Source: GCA-2731375 sp964590195 (GTDB lineage: Bacteria > Pseudomonadota > Alphaproteobacteria > GCA-2731375). From it: 64,000 bases of DNA. The stretch is from the NCBI GenBank assembly GCA_964590195.1, contig CAZPWJ010000010.1, forward strand, positions 1 to 64,000. The letters are read 5' to 3'. Numbering within the stretch: the first letter of the stretch is position 1; each line of letters opens with the position of its first letter. Position numbers and translations under genes: made by a program. Positions 1 to 7,707 of the stretch are shown here, piece by piece. A model generated the notes under the pieces. It was not told the origin of the DNA. It did no database searches and saw nothing but the letters and a program-made list of their open reading frames with translations.

Positions 1-2
1 AC

Positions 3-524
3 GGCGCGCGCCTGATGAACGCGGTGGTGGAAAGCGGCACCCCGGCCAGGGAATACGGCAAGCATTTCGATTCCCTGTGGGTGGATCTGTCGAAAGGTCT
101 GGGCTGTCCCGTGGGCGGTGTGCTGGCCGGCAGCGCCGATTTCATCGAACAGGCCTGGCGCTATAAACAACAGATGGGCGGCGCCATGCGGCAGGCCGGC
201 ATCATCGCCGCCGCCGGCGTCTATGCCCTGGAAAACAATGTGGAGCGCCTGGCCGAGGATCACGAAAACGCCCGCAATTTCAGCCGCGCCATCGCGCAAA
301 TTCCCGGCATCAGGCTGATTTTCGACCGCTGCGAAACCAATCTGGTGTTCTTCGATGTGGAGGAAACCGGCATGGACGCGGCCACGGTGGCCGAAAAACT
401 ACTGGCCCACGACGTCCGCATCGGCGCCATGGGCCCCTATCGTATGCGGGCCGTCACCTATCTGGGCATCGACGCGCCGATGTTGGACGAGGCGGCGGAC
501 GCCCTGCGCAAGGTGGTGTCTTAA
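3..524 (+). CDS. ltaE: Low-specificity L-threonine aldolase, C-terminal part
   Basis: The gene runs in from the left edge: the frame is open from base 3 and the first residues read GARLMNA, which in this family follows the substrate-binding His-Leu-Asp. About 173 residues of a usual ~340 are present. The PLP lysine is seen in DLSKGLGCPVGG, and the C-terminal fold-type I small domain is complete to the stop. The enzyme cleaves L-threonine or L-allo-threonine to glycine and acetaldehyde in the cytoplasm. A 61 bp gap separates it from the next gene on the same strand, so cotranscription is possible. The 5' end and start lie outside the window. Confidence 0.9.
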   Translation, partial: GARLMNAVVESGTPAREYGKHFDSLWVDLSKGLGCPVGGVLAGSADFIEQAWRYKQQMGGAMRQAGIIAAAGVYALENNVERLAEDHENARNFSRAIAQIPGIRLIFDRCETNLVFFDVEETGMDAATVAEKLLAHDVRIGAMGPYRMRAVTYLGIDAPMLDEAADALRKVVS

Positions 525-585
525 GCCGCCGCGCTGTTTGCGCCCGTCGCGGCAATCACAGCGGACAAGGGATAGGGGAACCGCA

Positions 586-1572
586 ATGACGTTCAAAATA
601 CTCTTGCTTAAGGATGCGTCTTCCAAATCGGTTTCCGGATCGATGAACGAACTGATGGATCAGTTGCCGCGGCTATTGCGGGACGCCGTACCGGGTATTT
701 CGGTGGACACGGCCAACAACGAGGCCGAAGCGGCAGAGCTGATCGTGGCGGCGGACGCCGTCTATGGCACGGTTCCGCCGGACCTGTTTGCCCTAGCCGA
801 CAACCTGCGCTGGATGCAATGTCCCTTTGCCGGTCCCGACCCCAGCTTCTATCACCAGGCCTTGGCCGACAGCGACGTCGTCGTAACCAACATGCGCGGC
901 GTCTATTCCGATCATATCGGCGCCCATGTCATGGCTTGGCTGTTGAGCTTTTCCCGGGGCATGCACATCTACCGCGACCGTCAGAGCCAGCAACTGTGGC
1001 AGGCGGACGCGCCAACCGTTTACTTGCCGGAAGCGACCGCGCTCATCGTTGGCGTCGGCGGTATCGGCGGCGAAATTGCCAGGCTTTGTGCCGCGTTCGG
1101 CATAACCGTCATCGCCACCGATCCACGGGTGGAAGAGGCGCCGGCGGGCGTTTCCGAGCTTCATCCGCCCGACGCCCTGGACGACCTGCTGCCCAGGGCG
1201 GATTTTGTCGTGGTCACCGCGCCGGAAACACCGGCGACAAGGGGGTTTTTCAATCAACAGCGATTTGCCCGTATGAAATCCACCGGATTTTTCATCAATA
1301 TCGGGCGCGGCGCCACGGTTGTGCTGGACGATCTTGACGACGCCCTGCGGCAGGGCGTTATCGCCGGGGCCGCGCTGGACGTATTTCAAATAGAGCCGTT
1401 GCCCAAGGAACACGATTTGTGGACGGCGCCAAATATGCTGATCACACCCCATACGGCCACCCACGGCCCGCACCTGCCGGCACGTTGGCGGGACGTATTG
1501 CTGGAAAACTGCCGACTATTTTCCGTGGATGCACCACTGGAGAATGTCGTCGACAAACAGAATTGGTTTTAA
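586..1572 (+). CDS. D-2-hydroxyacid dehydrogenase (NAD-binding)
   Basis: A 328-residue protein of the D-isomer-specific 2-hydroxyacid dehydrogenase family. The Rossmann motif GVGGIGGEIARL is near residue 150, the INIGRGATV strand and the DVFQIEPLP segment follow, and the catalytic histidine is in TPHTATH near the C terminus. The ATG at 586 follows AGGGGAACCGCA, a usable ribosome site, and the open frame upstream of it overlaps ltaE in another frame. Such enzymes reduce 2-keto acids such as glyoxylate, hydroxypyruvate or phosphoglycerate-type substrates; the substrate cannot be read from the sequence. Being next to threonine aldolase fits serine/glycine/glyoxylate chemistry, but that is inference. 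Confidence 0.85.
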   Translation: MTFKILLLKDASSKSVSGSMNELMDQLPRLLRDAVPGISVDTANNEAEAAELIVAADAVYGTVPPDLFALADNLRWMQCPFAGPDPSFYHQALADSDVVVTNMRGVYSDHIGAHVMAWLLSFSRGMHIYRDRQSQQLWQADAPTVYLPEATALIVGVGGIGGEIARLCAAFGITVIATDPRVEEAPAGVSELHPPDALDDLLPRADFVVVTAPETPATRGFFNQQRFARMKSTGFFINIGRGATVVLDDLDDALRQGVIAGAALDVFQIEPLPKEHDLWTAPNMLITPHTATHGPHLPARWRDVLLENCRLFSVDAPLENVVDKQNWF

Positions 1573-1606
1573 GGGACAAAGGCGACGTTATCCCTATCGC
1601 CCCGGT

Positions 1607-1717
1607 TTACGCAATCGCATCCAGTTCTTCATCGGTGGGGAAACGGCCCTCGGCTTTCTTGGAATAGGCCAGGCGGCCATCGACGATGATTTCGAACTTG
1701 CCGCCGCTGGCATAAAG
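1607..1717 (-). pseudogene. Truncated SelW-like (Rdx family) gene, C-terminal fragment only
   Basis: Read on the minus strand, positions 1711-1607 give about 34 residues ending KAEGRFPTDEELDAIA then TAA. They match the C-terminal half of the intact copy at 2443-2655 at 29 of 34 aligned positions. The 3' flank to about 1578 also resembles that of the other copy. Homology stops near 1711-1717, exactly where a GGGAC-type repeat begins. The N-terminal strand and the Cys-x-x-Sec motif are missing, and there is no start codon or ribosome site. I read it as one arm of an old tandem duplication, broken by insertion or deletion at the repeat. It is not expected to make a functional protein. Confidence 0.75.
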
Positions 1718-1912
1718 GGTAGCGTCCCTTTTTTCCCTGCCTCAGGCAGATGCTAAATTATACACTGTCCACAGAATTCTCCCGGAATTCCCTGTCCCCG
1801 GAATTCTGTCCTAAATTATGCACTGTCCCTAGAATTCACTGTCCCCAGAATTCAACTCACCTCAACGGCCTACGGGCGACAGTCGGAATAAGGGGAAGCG
1901 TCCCCTTTTTCT
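1714..1912. repeat. Cluster of short GAATTC and GGGAC repeats
   Basis: Four copies of a 16-mer close to ACTGTCCCCAGAATTC lie at 1764-1779, 1791-1806, 1822-1837 and 1838-1853; the last two abut. Two copies of CTAAATTATRCA lie at 1753-1764 and 1811-1822. Two hairpin-forming boxes flank them: AAAGGG...CCCTTT at about 1715-1733 and AAGGGGA-AGCG-TCCCCTT at 1892-1909. Open frames through it are low-complexity by-products. The pattern resembles intergenic repeats that many bacteria carry near Y1/IS200-type transposases, but no transposase is present here. Confidence 0.7.
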
Positions 1913-1997
1913 CGGAAGTTAAAGATTTTTAACTTGATTAAAGAGTAAGAAAAAATTAAAATGTATTATCTGGAAAATTACATTGAACGGAAAAATT

Positions 1998-2267
1998 ATG
2001 TTGAAAAGGCATGCTGAACAGGTCTGGAATCGTCTGGATCAACTCTATGCAGACGGGACGACTTATATTTCGTATGGTGAATTGTATCATTGGTACGACG
2101 TCAAAAAGATCAAGAAAACCCCATGGCGAGATATAAGAAATCGGTGGGAAGAATTGCTCGACGAGAAAAATGAAGAATATTCTGATCCGCAAATCGCCGA
2201 AACTCATGGCGGCGTGTCGTTTTTCTTCTCTACTAATCCAGGCACGCTTAGTGACAAGGCATCTTAA
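1998..2267 (+). CDS. Small AT-rich hypothetical protein
   Basis: An 89-residue open frame rich in Trp, Tyr, Lys and Asp/Glu, much more AT-rich than anything nearby. I do not recognise a family. The first half (HAEQVWNRLDQLYADG, then YHWYDVKKIKKTPWRDI) looks like a compact helical protein. The ATG at 1998 is one choice; a TTG at 1983 in the same frame would add five residues, and neither has a strong ribosome site. It lies between two repeat blocks with inverted similarity, so it may be cargo of a small mobile element. It could also be a chance frame. Confidence 0.4.
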   Translation: MLKRHAEQVWNRLDQLYADGTTYISYGELYHWYDVKKIKKTPWRDIRNRWEELLDEKNEEYSDPQIAETHGGVSFFFSTNPGTLSDKAS

Positions 2268-2304
2268 CAAGCTATCCTTGGGAAAATGGGGGGGAATAGG
2301 AGTT

Positions 2305-2355
2305 CAGGGGACGCCTTACTTAATTATGGGATTCCCGGGGACAGTATATGAATTT
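2305..2355. repeat. Inverted copy of the 1714-1912 repeat type
   Basis: On the plus strand a GGGGACGCC box at 2307-2315 is followed by TTAATTATGG and then ATTCCCGGGGACAGTATATG at 2331-2350. The reverse complement reads ACTGTCCCCGGGAAT, the same unit as at 1764-1853, in the opposite orientation. A further degenerate box AAAGGTGACGCGACCCTT is at 2414-2431. Together with the left block it brackets the AT-rich ORF. Confidence 0.6.
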
Positions 2356-2442
2356 GCATCGGCCTGAGGTGCGATTGGCAAGGCGGCGCGCCAATTGGCG
2401 CCGCCCTGAGAATAAAGGTGACGCGACCCTTACCACCCCGAC

Positions 2443-2655
2443 CTAAGCGATCGCGTCCAGTTCCTCGTCTGTTGGAAAACGGCCCTCGGCTTTTTTGGAA
2501 TAGGCCAGGTGGCCATCCACCGTAATTTCGAAGACGCCGCCGCCGCCTGGCGTCAGGCTGATATCGGCGTCGAGGCGGTCCTGAATCCGGTCCCTCGCAC
2601 GGAGGGCTGTGGGTTCGTAGTTTCACATCTGGCAGTATTCGATATCGATCTTCAT
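2443..2655 (-). CDS. SelW-like (Rdx/SelT-SelW-SelH family) selenoprotein with in-frame UGA
   Basis: On the minus strand ATG at 2655 opens a 70-residue frame broken only by TGA at 2625-2623 and ended by TAG at 2445-2443. Reading that TGA as selenocysteine gives EYCQMU then NYEPTALRARD, the Cys-x-x-Sec thioredoxin-like redox motif at residues 8-11 and the conserved NYxP that follows it. The rest (VFEITVDGHLAYSKKAEGRF) is typical of the family. A GGGAGAGA ribosome site precedes two adjacent ATGs (2658 and 2655). It lies 28 bp downstream of the TerB-DnaJ gene on the same strand, so the two are probably cotranscribed. Family members are small thiol/selenol redox proteins of unknown partner. The alternative is a sequencing error or mutation of a TGC/TGT cysteine codon. 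Confidence 0.8.
2592..2606 (-). promoter_or_regulatory. Candidate bacterial SECIS hairpin
   Basis: Downstream of the UGA the mRNA can fold CCCUC-CGUGC-GAGGG: a perfect 5 bp stem with a 5-nt apical loop. The loop begins 22 nt after the UGA and has G as its second base, within the spacing and loop rule known for bacterial selenocysteine insertion elements. The stem is short, so this is support rather than proof. Confidence 0.5.
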
Positions 2656-2683
2656 CATTCTCTCCCAAATTACGAAATGCCGC

Positions 2684-3430
2684 TCAAGATATCCCACGCT
2701 GGCGGCAGATGCGGTCGTAGGCGTCGTTGATCTTTGCCAGTTTTTCCGTGGCCAGATCAACGAATTCCTGGGGCAGGCCGCCGGCGATGGCGCGGTCGGG
2801 GTGGTTCTCCTGGATCAGGGCGCGCCAGGTCCGCTTCACCTCTTCATCGTCCGCGTCCGCCTCGATGCCCAGAATGGTATAGGGATCGGCCAGGTCGGGG
2901 CCCATGTGATAGGCCCGGATGCGGGAGAAGCCCGCCTCGTCAAAGCCAAAGATCCGCGCCACTTTGTTGAGATAATCCAGCTCCGCCGGATGCACCACCT
3001 GATCCGCCTTGGCGATCTGGAACAGACCGTGCAGCAGGTCTTCCAATACCTGGCTGGCCGGCTCGAACAGATCGGCGATCTGACCCGCATAGGCCTCGAA
3101 ACCCGCGACATCCTTGCGCGCCAGGTTAAAGACGCGGGAGACGCTTTTCATATCCTCGGGCGAGATCTTGAAGACCTGTTTGAACGCCTCCACCTCGTCC
3201 CGGGTGACCTGGCCGTCGGCCTTGGCCATCTTCGCGCCCAGGGCGATGACGCCGATGGTAAAGGCGATCTGCCGGGTGCCGTCCGCGCCCTCGCCGCCCT
3301 CGCCGGTAAATTCGCCGGCGATATTGCGCAGGGTATCCGCCGCCTGCTCGGCAAGGCCGCTCAACAGGGCGCCCAGCGGGCCATCAAGGGCGCCGCCAAC
3401 ACCACGCACAATTCTTTTCCAAATACTCAT
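2684..3430 (-). CDS. TerB-like / DnaJ-domain protein (DjlA type)
   Basis: A 248-residue protein. Residues ~50-165 form a TerB-like all-helical domain (KMAKADGQVTRDEVEAF with its Asp/Glu metal-type positions, then a second half IAKADQVVHPAEL). Residues ~180-245 are a J domain starting DPYTILGIEADADDEEVKR, with the HPD motif present in ENHPDRA. It should act as a DnaK co-chaperone. Unlike classical DjlA there is no clear N-terminal membrane anchor, only a short amphipathic start. I chose ATG at 3430 (MSIWKRIVRG) over an upstream ATG at 3505 because homology begins there. It is the upstream partner of the SelW-like gene and is divergent from the 5-oxoprolinase gene. Confidence 0.8.
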   Translation of the reverse strand: MSIWKRIVRGVGGALDGPLGALLSGLAEQAADTLRNIAGEFTGEGGEGADGTRQIAFTIGVIALGAKMAKADGQVTRDEVEAFKQVFKISPEDMKSVSRVFNLARKDVAGFEAYAGQIADLFEPASQVLEDLLHGLFQIAKADQVVHPAELDYLNKVARIFGFDEAGFSRIRAYHMGPDLADPYTILGIEADADDEEVKRTWRALIQENHPDRAIAGGLPQEFVDLATEKLAKINDAYDRICRQRGIS

Positions 3431-3521
3431 GCCGCCACTGTCCCTCAAATGCGGTCGCTCAATCCTTAGGCTGCTGATCCGAAATTGGCAAGTGATGGTT
3501 GTCACAACGATAATTTACAGG

Positions 3522-3539
3522 TAATTTATCGATAAATTA
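3522..3539. promoter_or_regulatory. Perfect 18-bp palindrome, candidate operator
   Basis: TAATTTATCGATAAATTA is its own reverse complement and lies 20 bp before the ATG of the 5-oxoprolinase gene, between divergent genes. A related half site (AATTTA) sits at 3511-3517. A MarR/winged-helix regulator gene ends the first two-gene unit, which makes it the natural candidate binder. The link is inferred. Confidence 0.5.
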
Positions 3540-3559
3540 TCTTTATAAGGACGGACAAC

Positions 3560-6500
3560 ATGCCTGAAAAATGGGATTTCTGGATCGACCGCGGCGGCAC
3601 CTTCACGGATGTGGTGGCCCGGCGGCCCGAAGGCGGCTATCTCAGCCACAAGCTGTTGTCGGAGAATCCCGAGCAATATCCCGACGCCGCCCTGCAAGGC
3701 ATCCGCGACCTGCTCGGCGTGGGCAAGAGCGATCCCATCCCCACGGAGCGCATCGCGGCGGTCAAGATGGGCACCACCGTGGGCACTAACGCCCTGTTGG
3801 AGCGCAAGGGCGACCGCACCCTACTGGTCATCAACGAAGGCTTTCACGACGCCCTGCGCATCGGCTATCAGAACCGCCCGCATTTATTCGAGCTGAATAT
3901 CCAGTTGCCTGAAATGCTGTACGAACGGGTTCTGGAGATCACCGGGCGCTACACGGCCCATGGCGAGGAGCGCGCGCCCCTGGATCTGGACGGCGCCCGC
4001 GCCGGTCTGCGGGCGGCATATGACGCGGGCATCCGCGCCTGCGCCATTGTTTTCATGCATGGCTATCGCTTTCCCGCTCACGAAAAAGCCGTGGCCCAGG
4101 CGGCCAGCGAGATCGGCTTTACGCAGATTTCCACCTCCCATCAGGTCAGCCCGTTGATGAAGTTGGTGGGCCGTGGCGATACCACGGTGGTGGACGCCTA
4201 TCTGTCGCCGATCCTGCGCCGCTATGTGGACCGGGTCGCCGCCGAACTGGGCGATGCCCGTCTGATGTTCATGCAATCCAACGGCGGTTTGACCGATGCC
4301 TCGCTGTTCCAGGGCAAGGACTGCATTCTGTCCGGGCCGGCGGGCGGCGTGGTCGGCGCCGTGCGTACCACCGCCATGGCAGGTTTTGAAAAAATCATCG
4401 GCTTCGACATGGGCGGGACTTCGACGGACGTCTCCCACTATGCCGGCGACTTCGAGCGTGCCTTTGAGAGCGAGGTCGCGGGCATCCGTATGCGCGCGCC
4501 CATGATGCATATTCACACCGTGGCCGCTGGCGGCGGTTCCATCCTGCATTACGACGGCAGCCGCTTTACCGTCGGCCCGGATTCCGCCGGCGCCAATCCC
4601 GGCCCGGCCTGTTACCGGCGCGGCGGCCCCCTGGCGGTGACCGATTGCAACGTCATGCTGGGCAAGTTGAACCCGGACTACTTCCCCAAGGTGTTCGGCC
4701 CCAATGGCGATGAACCCTTGAGCCGTGATGCCGTGGCCGAAAAATTCGCCGCCCTGGCCGCCGAGATTGAAGCCTCGGGCCGGGAGCGCATGACGGTGGA
4801 GGCCATCGCGGAAGGCTATCTGACCATTGCCGTGGAGAACATGGCCAACGCCATCAAGAAAATCTCCATCCAGCGCGGCTATGACGTCTCGGAATATGTC
4901 TTGAGCTGCTTTGGCGGCGCCGGCGGTCAGCATGCCTGTTTGGTGGCCGATGCCCTGGGCATGAAAAAGGTCTTTATCCATCCCCTGGCCGGCGTCCTGT
5001 CGGCCTATGGCATGGGCCTGGCCGATGTCCGCGCCATGCGGGAGCGGGCGGTCGAAGCGGTCCTGGACCAGGGGCAAATGCCCAACCTAAGCACGGCCCT
5101 GGACGAGCTGGCGGCGGAAGGCTTGGAAGAGCTGCGCGGCCAGGATATCGACCCGGATCGGATTTCGGTGCTGCGCAAGGTGCATTTGCGCTATCAGGGC
5201 ACGGACACCGCCCTGGTGGTGGATTTCACCGATCTCGCCGGAATTGTCGAAGCCTTCGAGGATGCCCATCGCCAGCAATTCGGCTTTATCGATCAAAGCA
5301 AGGCGCATGTGGTCGAGGCGGTCTCGATCGAGGCCGTGGGCGCCGGCGAGCCGGCGGTGGATACGCCTCTGGACGCCACCGGCGGCGGCCGTGTGGACAG
5401 CATTCCGCCGCTCGCCAACGTACAGGCCTATATGGCGGGAAGTTATCATGACGCGCCGGTCATCGACCGCAACCACATGCGCCCCGGCGACAAGGTCAGC
5501 GGGCCGGCCATTCTGCGCGAGGACACCGCCACCACGGTGATCGAGCCCGGCTGGCAGGCCGCCATGACCGATGTCGGCCATCTGGTCCTGACCCGTATTC
5601 AGCCATTGCCGAAACGGGTCGCGGTGGGCACCGACGTGGACCCGGTGATGTTGGAGATTTTCAACAACCTGTTCATGTCGACCGCCGAGCAAATGGGCCT
5701 GGTGCTGCAAAAGACCACCAATTCGGTCAATATCAAGGAGCGCCTGGATTTCTCCTGCGCGGTGTTCGACCAAGAGGGCGAGTTGATCGCCAATGCGCCC
5801 CATATTCCGGTGCATCTGGGGTCCATGGATGAGTCCATCAAGGCGGTGATCCGCGTCCACGGCGCCATCATGCGGCCCGGCGACGTCTTCGTGCTGAACG
5901 CGCCCTACAACGGCGGCACCCATCTGCCCGACGTCACCGTCATAACGCCCGTGTTCGACGATGATAGCGCCGGCGCGGCGGCGAAGGTCTTGTTCTATGT
6001 CGCATCCCGCGGCCATCATGCCGAGATCGGCGGCATTTCGCCCGGTTCCATGCCGCCCAGCAGCCGCACCGTCGAGGAAGAAGGCATTCTGATCGACAAC
6101 ATCAAACTGGTCGATCAGGGCCGTTTTCTGGAAACGGAAATGCGCGAGTTGCTGGCCTCGGGCCCTTATCCTTCGCGCAATCCCGACAGCAACATCGCCG
6201 ATCTGAAGGCGCAGATCGCCGCCTGTGAAAAGGGCGTGCAGGAACTGCGCCGGGTGGTGGAGCATTTCGGCCTTGACGTGGTCTATGCCTACATGGGCCA
6301 TGTCCAGGACAATGCCGAGGAATCCGTCCGCCGTGTGATCGACGTGCTGCAGACGGGCAGCTTTGAAGTGCCGCTGGATAACGGCTCGAAAATTCACGTG
6401 GACGTGTCCATTGATCATCAGGCCCGTGCGGCAAAGATCGACTTCACCGGTACTTCCGGGCAGTTGGAGAGCAATTTCAACGCGCCCACCGCCGTCTGCC

Positions 6501-7183
6501 GCTCCGCCGTGCTGTATGTTTTCCGCACCCTGGTGGACGGCAACATTCCCCTTAATGCGGGCTGTCTGAAACCGATTGAGATCGTCATCCCCGATGACTG
6601 CATGCTGAACCCGAAGTACCCGGCGGCGGTGGTCGCCGGCAATGTGGAGACCTCCCAGAACATCGTCGATTGCCTGTACGGCGCCCTGGGCCGCCTGGCC
6701 GCCTGTCAGGGCACCATGAACAACTTCACCTTTGGCGATAACGAGTTGCAGTATTACGAGACCATCTGTTCCGGCACGCCGGCGGGCCCCGGCTTTCACG
6801 GCACCGACGCCGTGCATGCCCATATGACTAACTCGCGGCTCACCGATCCGGAAGTGCTGGAATGGCGCTTCCCCGTCATGCTGGACAGCTTTGGCATCCG
6901 GCCCGATTCCGGGGGCAAGGGCGCGTTCAACGGCGGCTCGGGCATACTGCGCCGGGTTCGCTTCCTCGCCCCCATGACCGCCTCCATCCTGTCCTGCCGC
7001 CGCATTGTTCCGCCCCATGGTATCGCCGGCGGTGGCGACGGGGAGCCTGGACGCTGCTGGATCGAACGGGCGGACGGTGGCCAGGAAGAGTTGTCGGGCT
7101 GCGACAGCGCGGAGATGACCCCGGAAGATATCTTCGTCATCCAGACGCCCACGGGGGGCGCATACGGGGAGGCGGGATCATGA
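3560..7183 (+). CDS. oplAH: 5-oxoprolinase, fused HyuA-HyuB type (ATP-dependent)
   Basis: 1207 residues, the usual size of fused OplAH. The N-terminal HyuA-type actin-like ATPase half has the phosphate motif IDRGGTFTDVVA at the start, a second nucleotide motif GFDMGGTSTDVSHY near residue 280, and GAGGQHACLVADALG near 455. The HyuB half covers about residues 690-1190 (EIFNNLFMSTAEQMG, then HIPVHLGSM and PYNGGTHLPDVTVI). It hydrolyses 5-oxo-L-proline to glutamate with ATP in the cytoplasm; related fusions act on N-methylhydantoin. AAGGAC precedes the ATG at a good distance. Its stop overlaps the start of the regulator gene (ATGA), so the two are translationally coupled. Confidence 0.85.
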   Translation: MPEKWDFWIDRGGTFTDVVARRPEGGYLSHKLLSENPEQYPDAALQGIRDLLGVGKSDPIPTERIAAVKMGTTVGTNALLERKGDRTLLVINEGFHDALRIGYQNRPHLFELNIQLPEMLYERVLEITGRYTAHGEERAPLDLDGARAGLRAAYDAGIRACAIVFMHGYRFPAHEKAVAQAASEIGFTQISTSHQVSPLMKLVGRGDTTVVDAYLSPILRRYVDRVAAELGDARLMFMQSNGGLTDASLFQGKDCILSGPAGGVVGAVRTTAMAGFEKIIGFDMGGTSTDVSHYAGDFERAFESEVAGIRMRAPMMHIHTVAAGGGSILHYDGSRFTVGPDSAGANPGPACYRRGGPLAVTDCNVMLGKLNPDYFPKVFGPNGDEPLSRDAVAEKFAALAAEIEASGRERMTVEAIAEGYLTIAVENMANAIKKISIQRGYDVSEYVLSCFGGAGGQHACLVADALGMKKVFIHPLAGVLSAYGMGLADVRAMRERAVEAVLDQGQMPNLSTALDELAAEGLEELRGQDIDPDRISVLRKVHLRYQGTDTALVVDFTDLAGIVEAFEDAHRQQFGFIDQSKAHVVEAVSIEAVGAGEPAVDTPLDATGGGRVDSIPPLANVQAYMAGSYHDAPVIDRNHMRPGDKVSGPAILREDTATTVIEPGWQAAMTDVGHLVLTRIQPLPKRVAVGTDVDPVMLEIFNNLFMSTAEQMGLVLQKTTNSVNIKERLDFSCAVFDQEGELIANAPHIPVHLGSMDESIKAVIRVHGAIMRPGDVFVLNAPYNGGTHLPDVTVITPVFDDDSAGAAAKVLFYVASRGHHAEIGGISPGSMPPSSRTVEEEGILIDNIKLVDQGRFLETEMRELLASGPYPSRNPDSNIADLKAQIAACEKGVQELRRVVEHFGLDVVYAYMGHVQDNAEESVRRVIDVLQTGSFEVPLDNGSKIHVDVSIDHQARAAKIDFTGTSGQLESNFNAPTAVCRSAVLYVFRTLVDGNIPLNAGCLKPIEIVIPDDCMLNPKYPAAVVAGNVETSQNIVDCLYGALGRLAACQGTMNNFTFGDNELQYYETICSGTPAGPGFHGTDAVHAHMTNSRLTDPEVLEWRFPVMLDSFGIRPDSGGKGAFNGGSGILRRVRFLAPMTASILSCRRIVPPHGIAGGGDGEPGRCWIERADGGQEELSGCDSAEMTPEDIFVIQTPTGGAYGEAGS

Positions 7184-7686
7184 GCGCCAAACCCATCGTT
7201 TCATCATCCCATCTGGTCTCGGAACAGGCGGCGGAGTTGAGCGAGTTCGAGTTCGGTTTGAACATGGCCATCAACGCCTATCACCGCTGGATCGTGCGCT
7301 GCATGGCCGCCGCCGGTCAGGATGGCCTGAGTGCCCTGGACGTTCTGGTCCTGCACCTGGTCAATCACCGGGAGCGGGAGAAGCGTCTGTCGGATCTGTG
7401 CTTTCTGCTCAATATCGAGGACAGCCATGTGGTCAATTATGCCCTGAAAAAACTGGCTAAACAGGATCTGGTCGCGCCTGAGCGCCGGGGCAAGGAAACT
7501 TTCTATGCCACGACCGATGAAGGCCAGGCCGTCTGCCAACGTTACCGGGATATCCGCGAAGACTGCCTGATTGCCAGCCACGCCGCCCTGGGCCATGATA
7601 ACGCGGAAATCGGCGAAGCGGCGCGTATGCTTCGCGTCCTCTCTGGCCTGTACGATCAGGCGGCCCGCGCCGCGGCCTCGCTGTAG
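7180..7686 (+). CDS. MarR-type winged-helix regulator
   Basis: A 168-residue protein with a helix pair at the start (FEFGLNMAINAYHRWIVRCMAAAG), a winged-helix core around residues 50-110 (LSALDVLVLHLVN, then SDLCFLLNIEDSHVVNYALK, RRGKETFYATTDEG) and a C-terminal dimerisation helix. This is the architecture of MarR-like regulators. It overlaps the 5-oxoprolinase stop by 4 bp, so it probably regulates its own operon and may bind the palindrome at 3522-3539. The ligand is unknown. The frame is open far upstream, but that part is antiparallel noise within oplAH; the ATG at 7180 is the sensible start. Confidence 0.8.
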   Translation: MSAKPIVSSSHLVSEQAAELSEFEFGLNMAINAYHRWIVRCMAAAGQDGLSALDVLVLHLVNHREREKRLSDLCFLLNIEDSHVVNYALKKLAKQDLVAPERRGKETFYATTDEGQAVCQRYRDIREDCLIASHAALGHDNAEIGEAARMLRVLSGLYDQAARAAASL

Positions 7687-7707
7687 CGCCAATCTGAAAG
7701 CGACCAT

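Noticed and set aside
1750..1932. A 60-residue plus-strand frame through the repeat block
   Set aside because: It is only a translation of the GAATTC/GGGAC repeats and has no ribosome site.
2324..2668. 114-residue minus-strand frame over the SelW-like gene
   Set aside because: It is another frame of the same DNA, Arg/Pro-rich and unlike any family; the UGA-containing frame is the homologous one.
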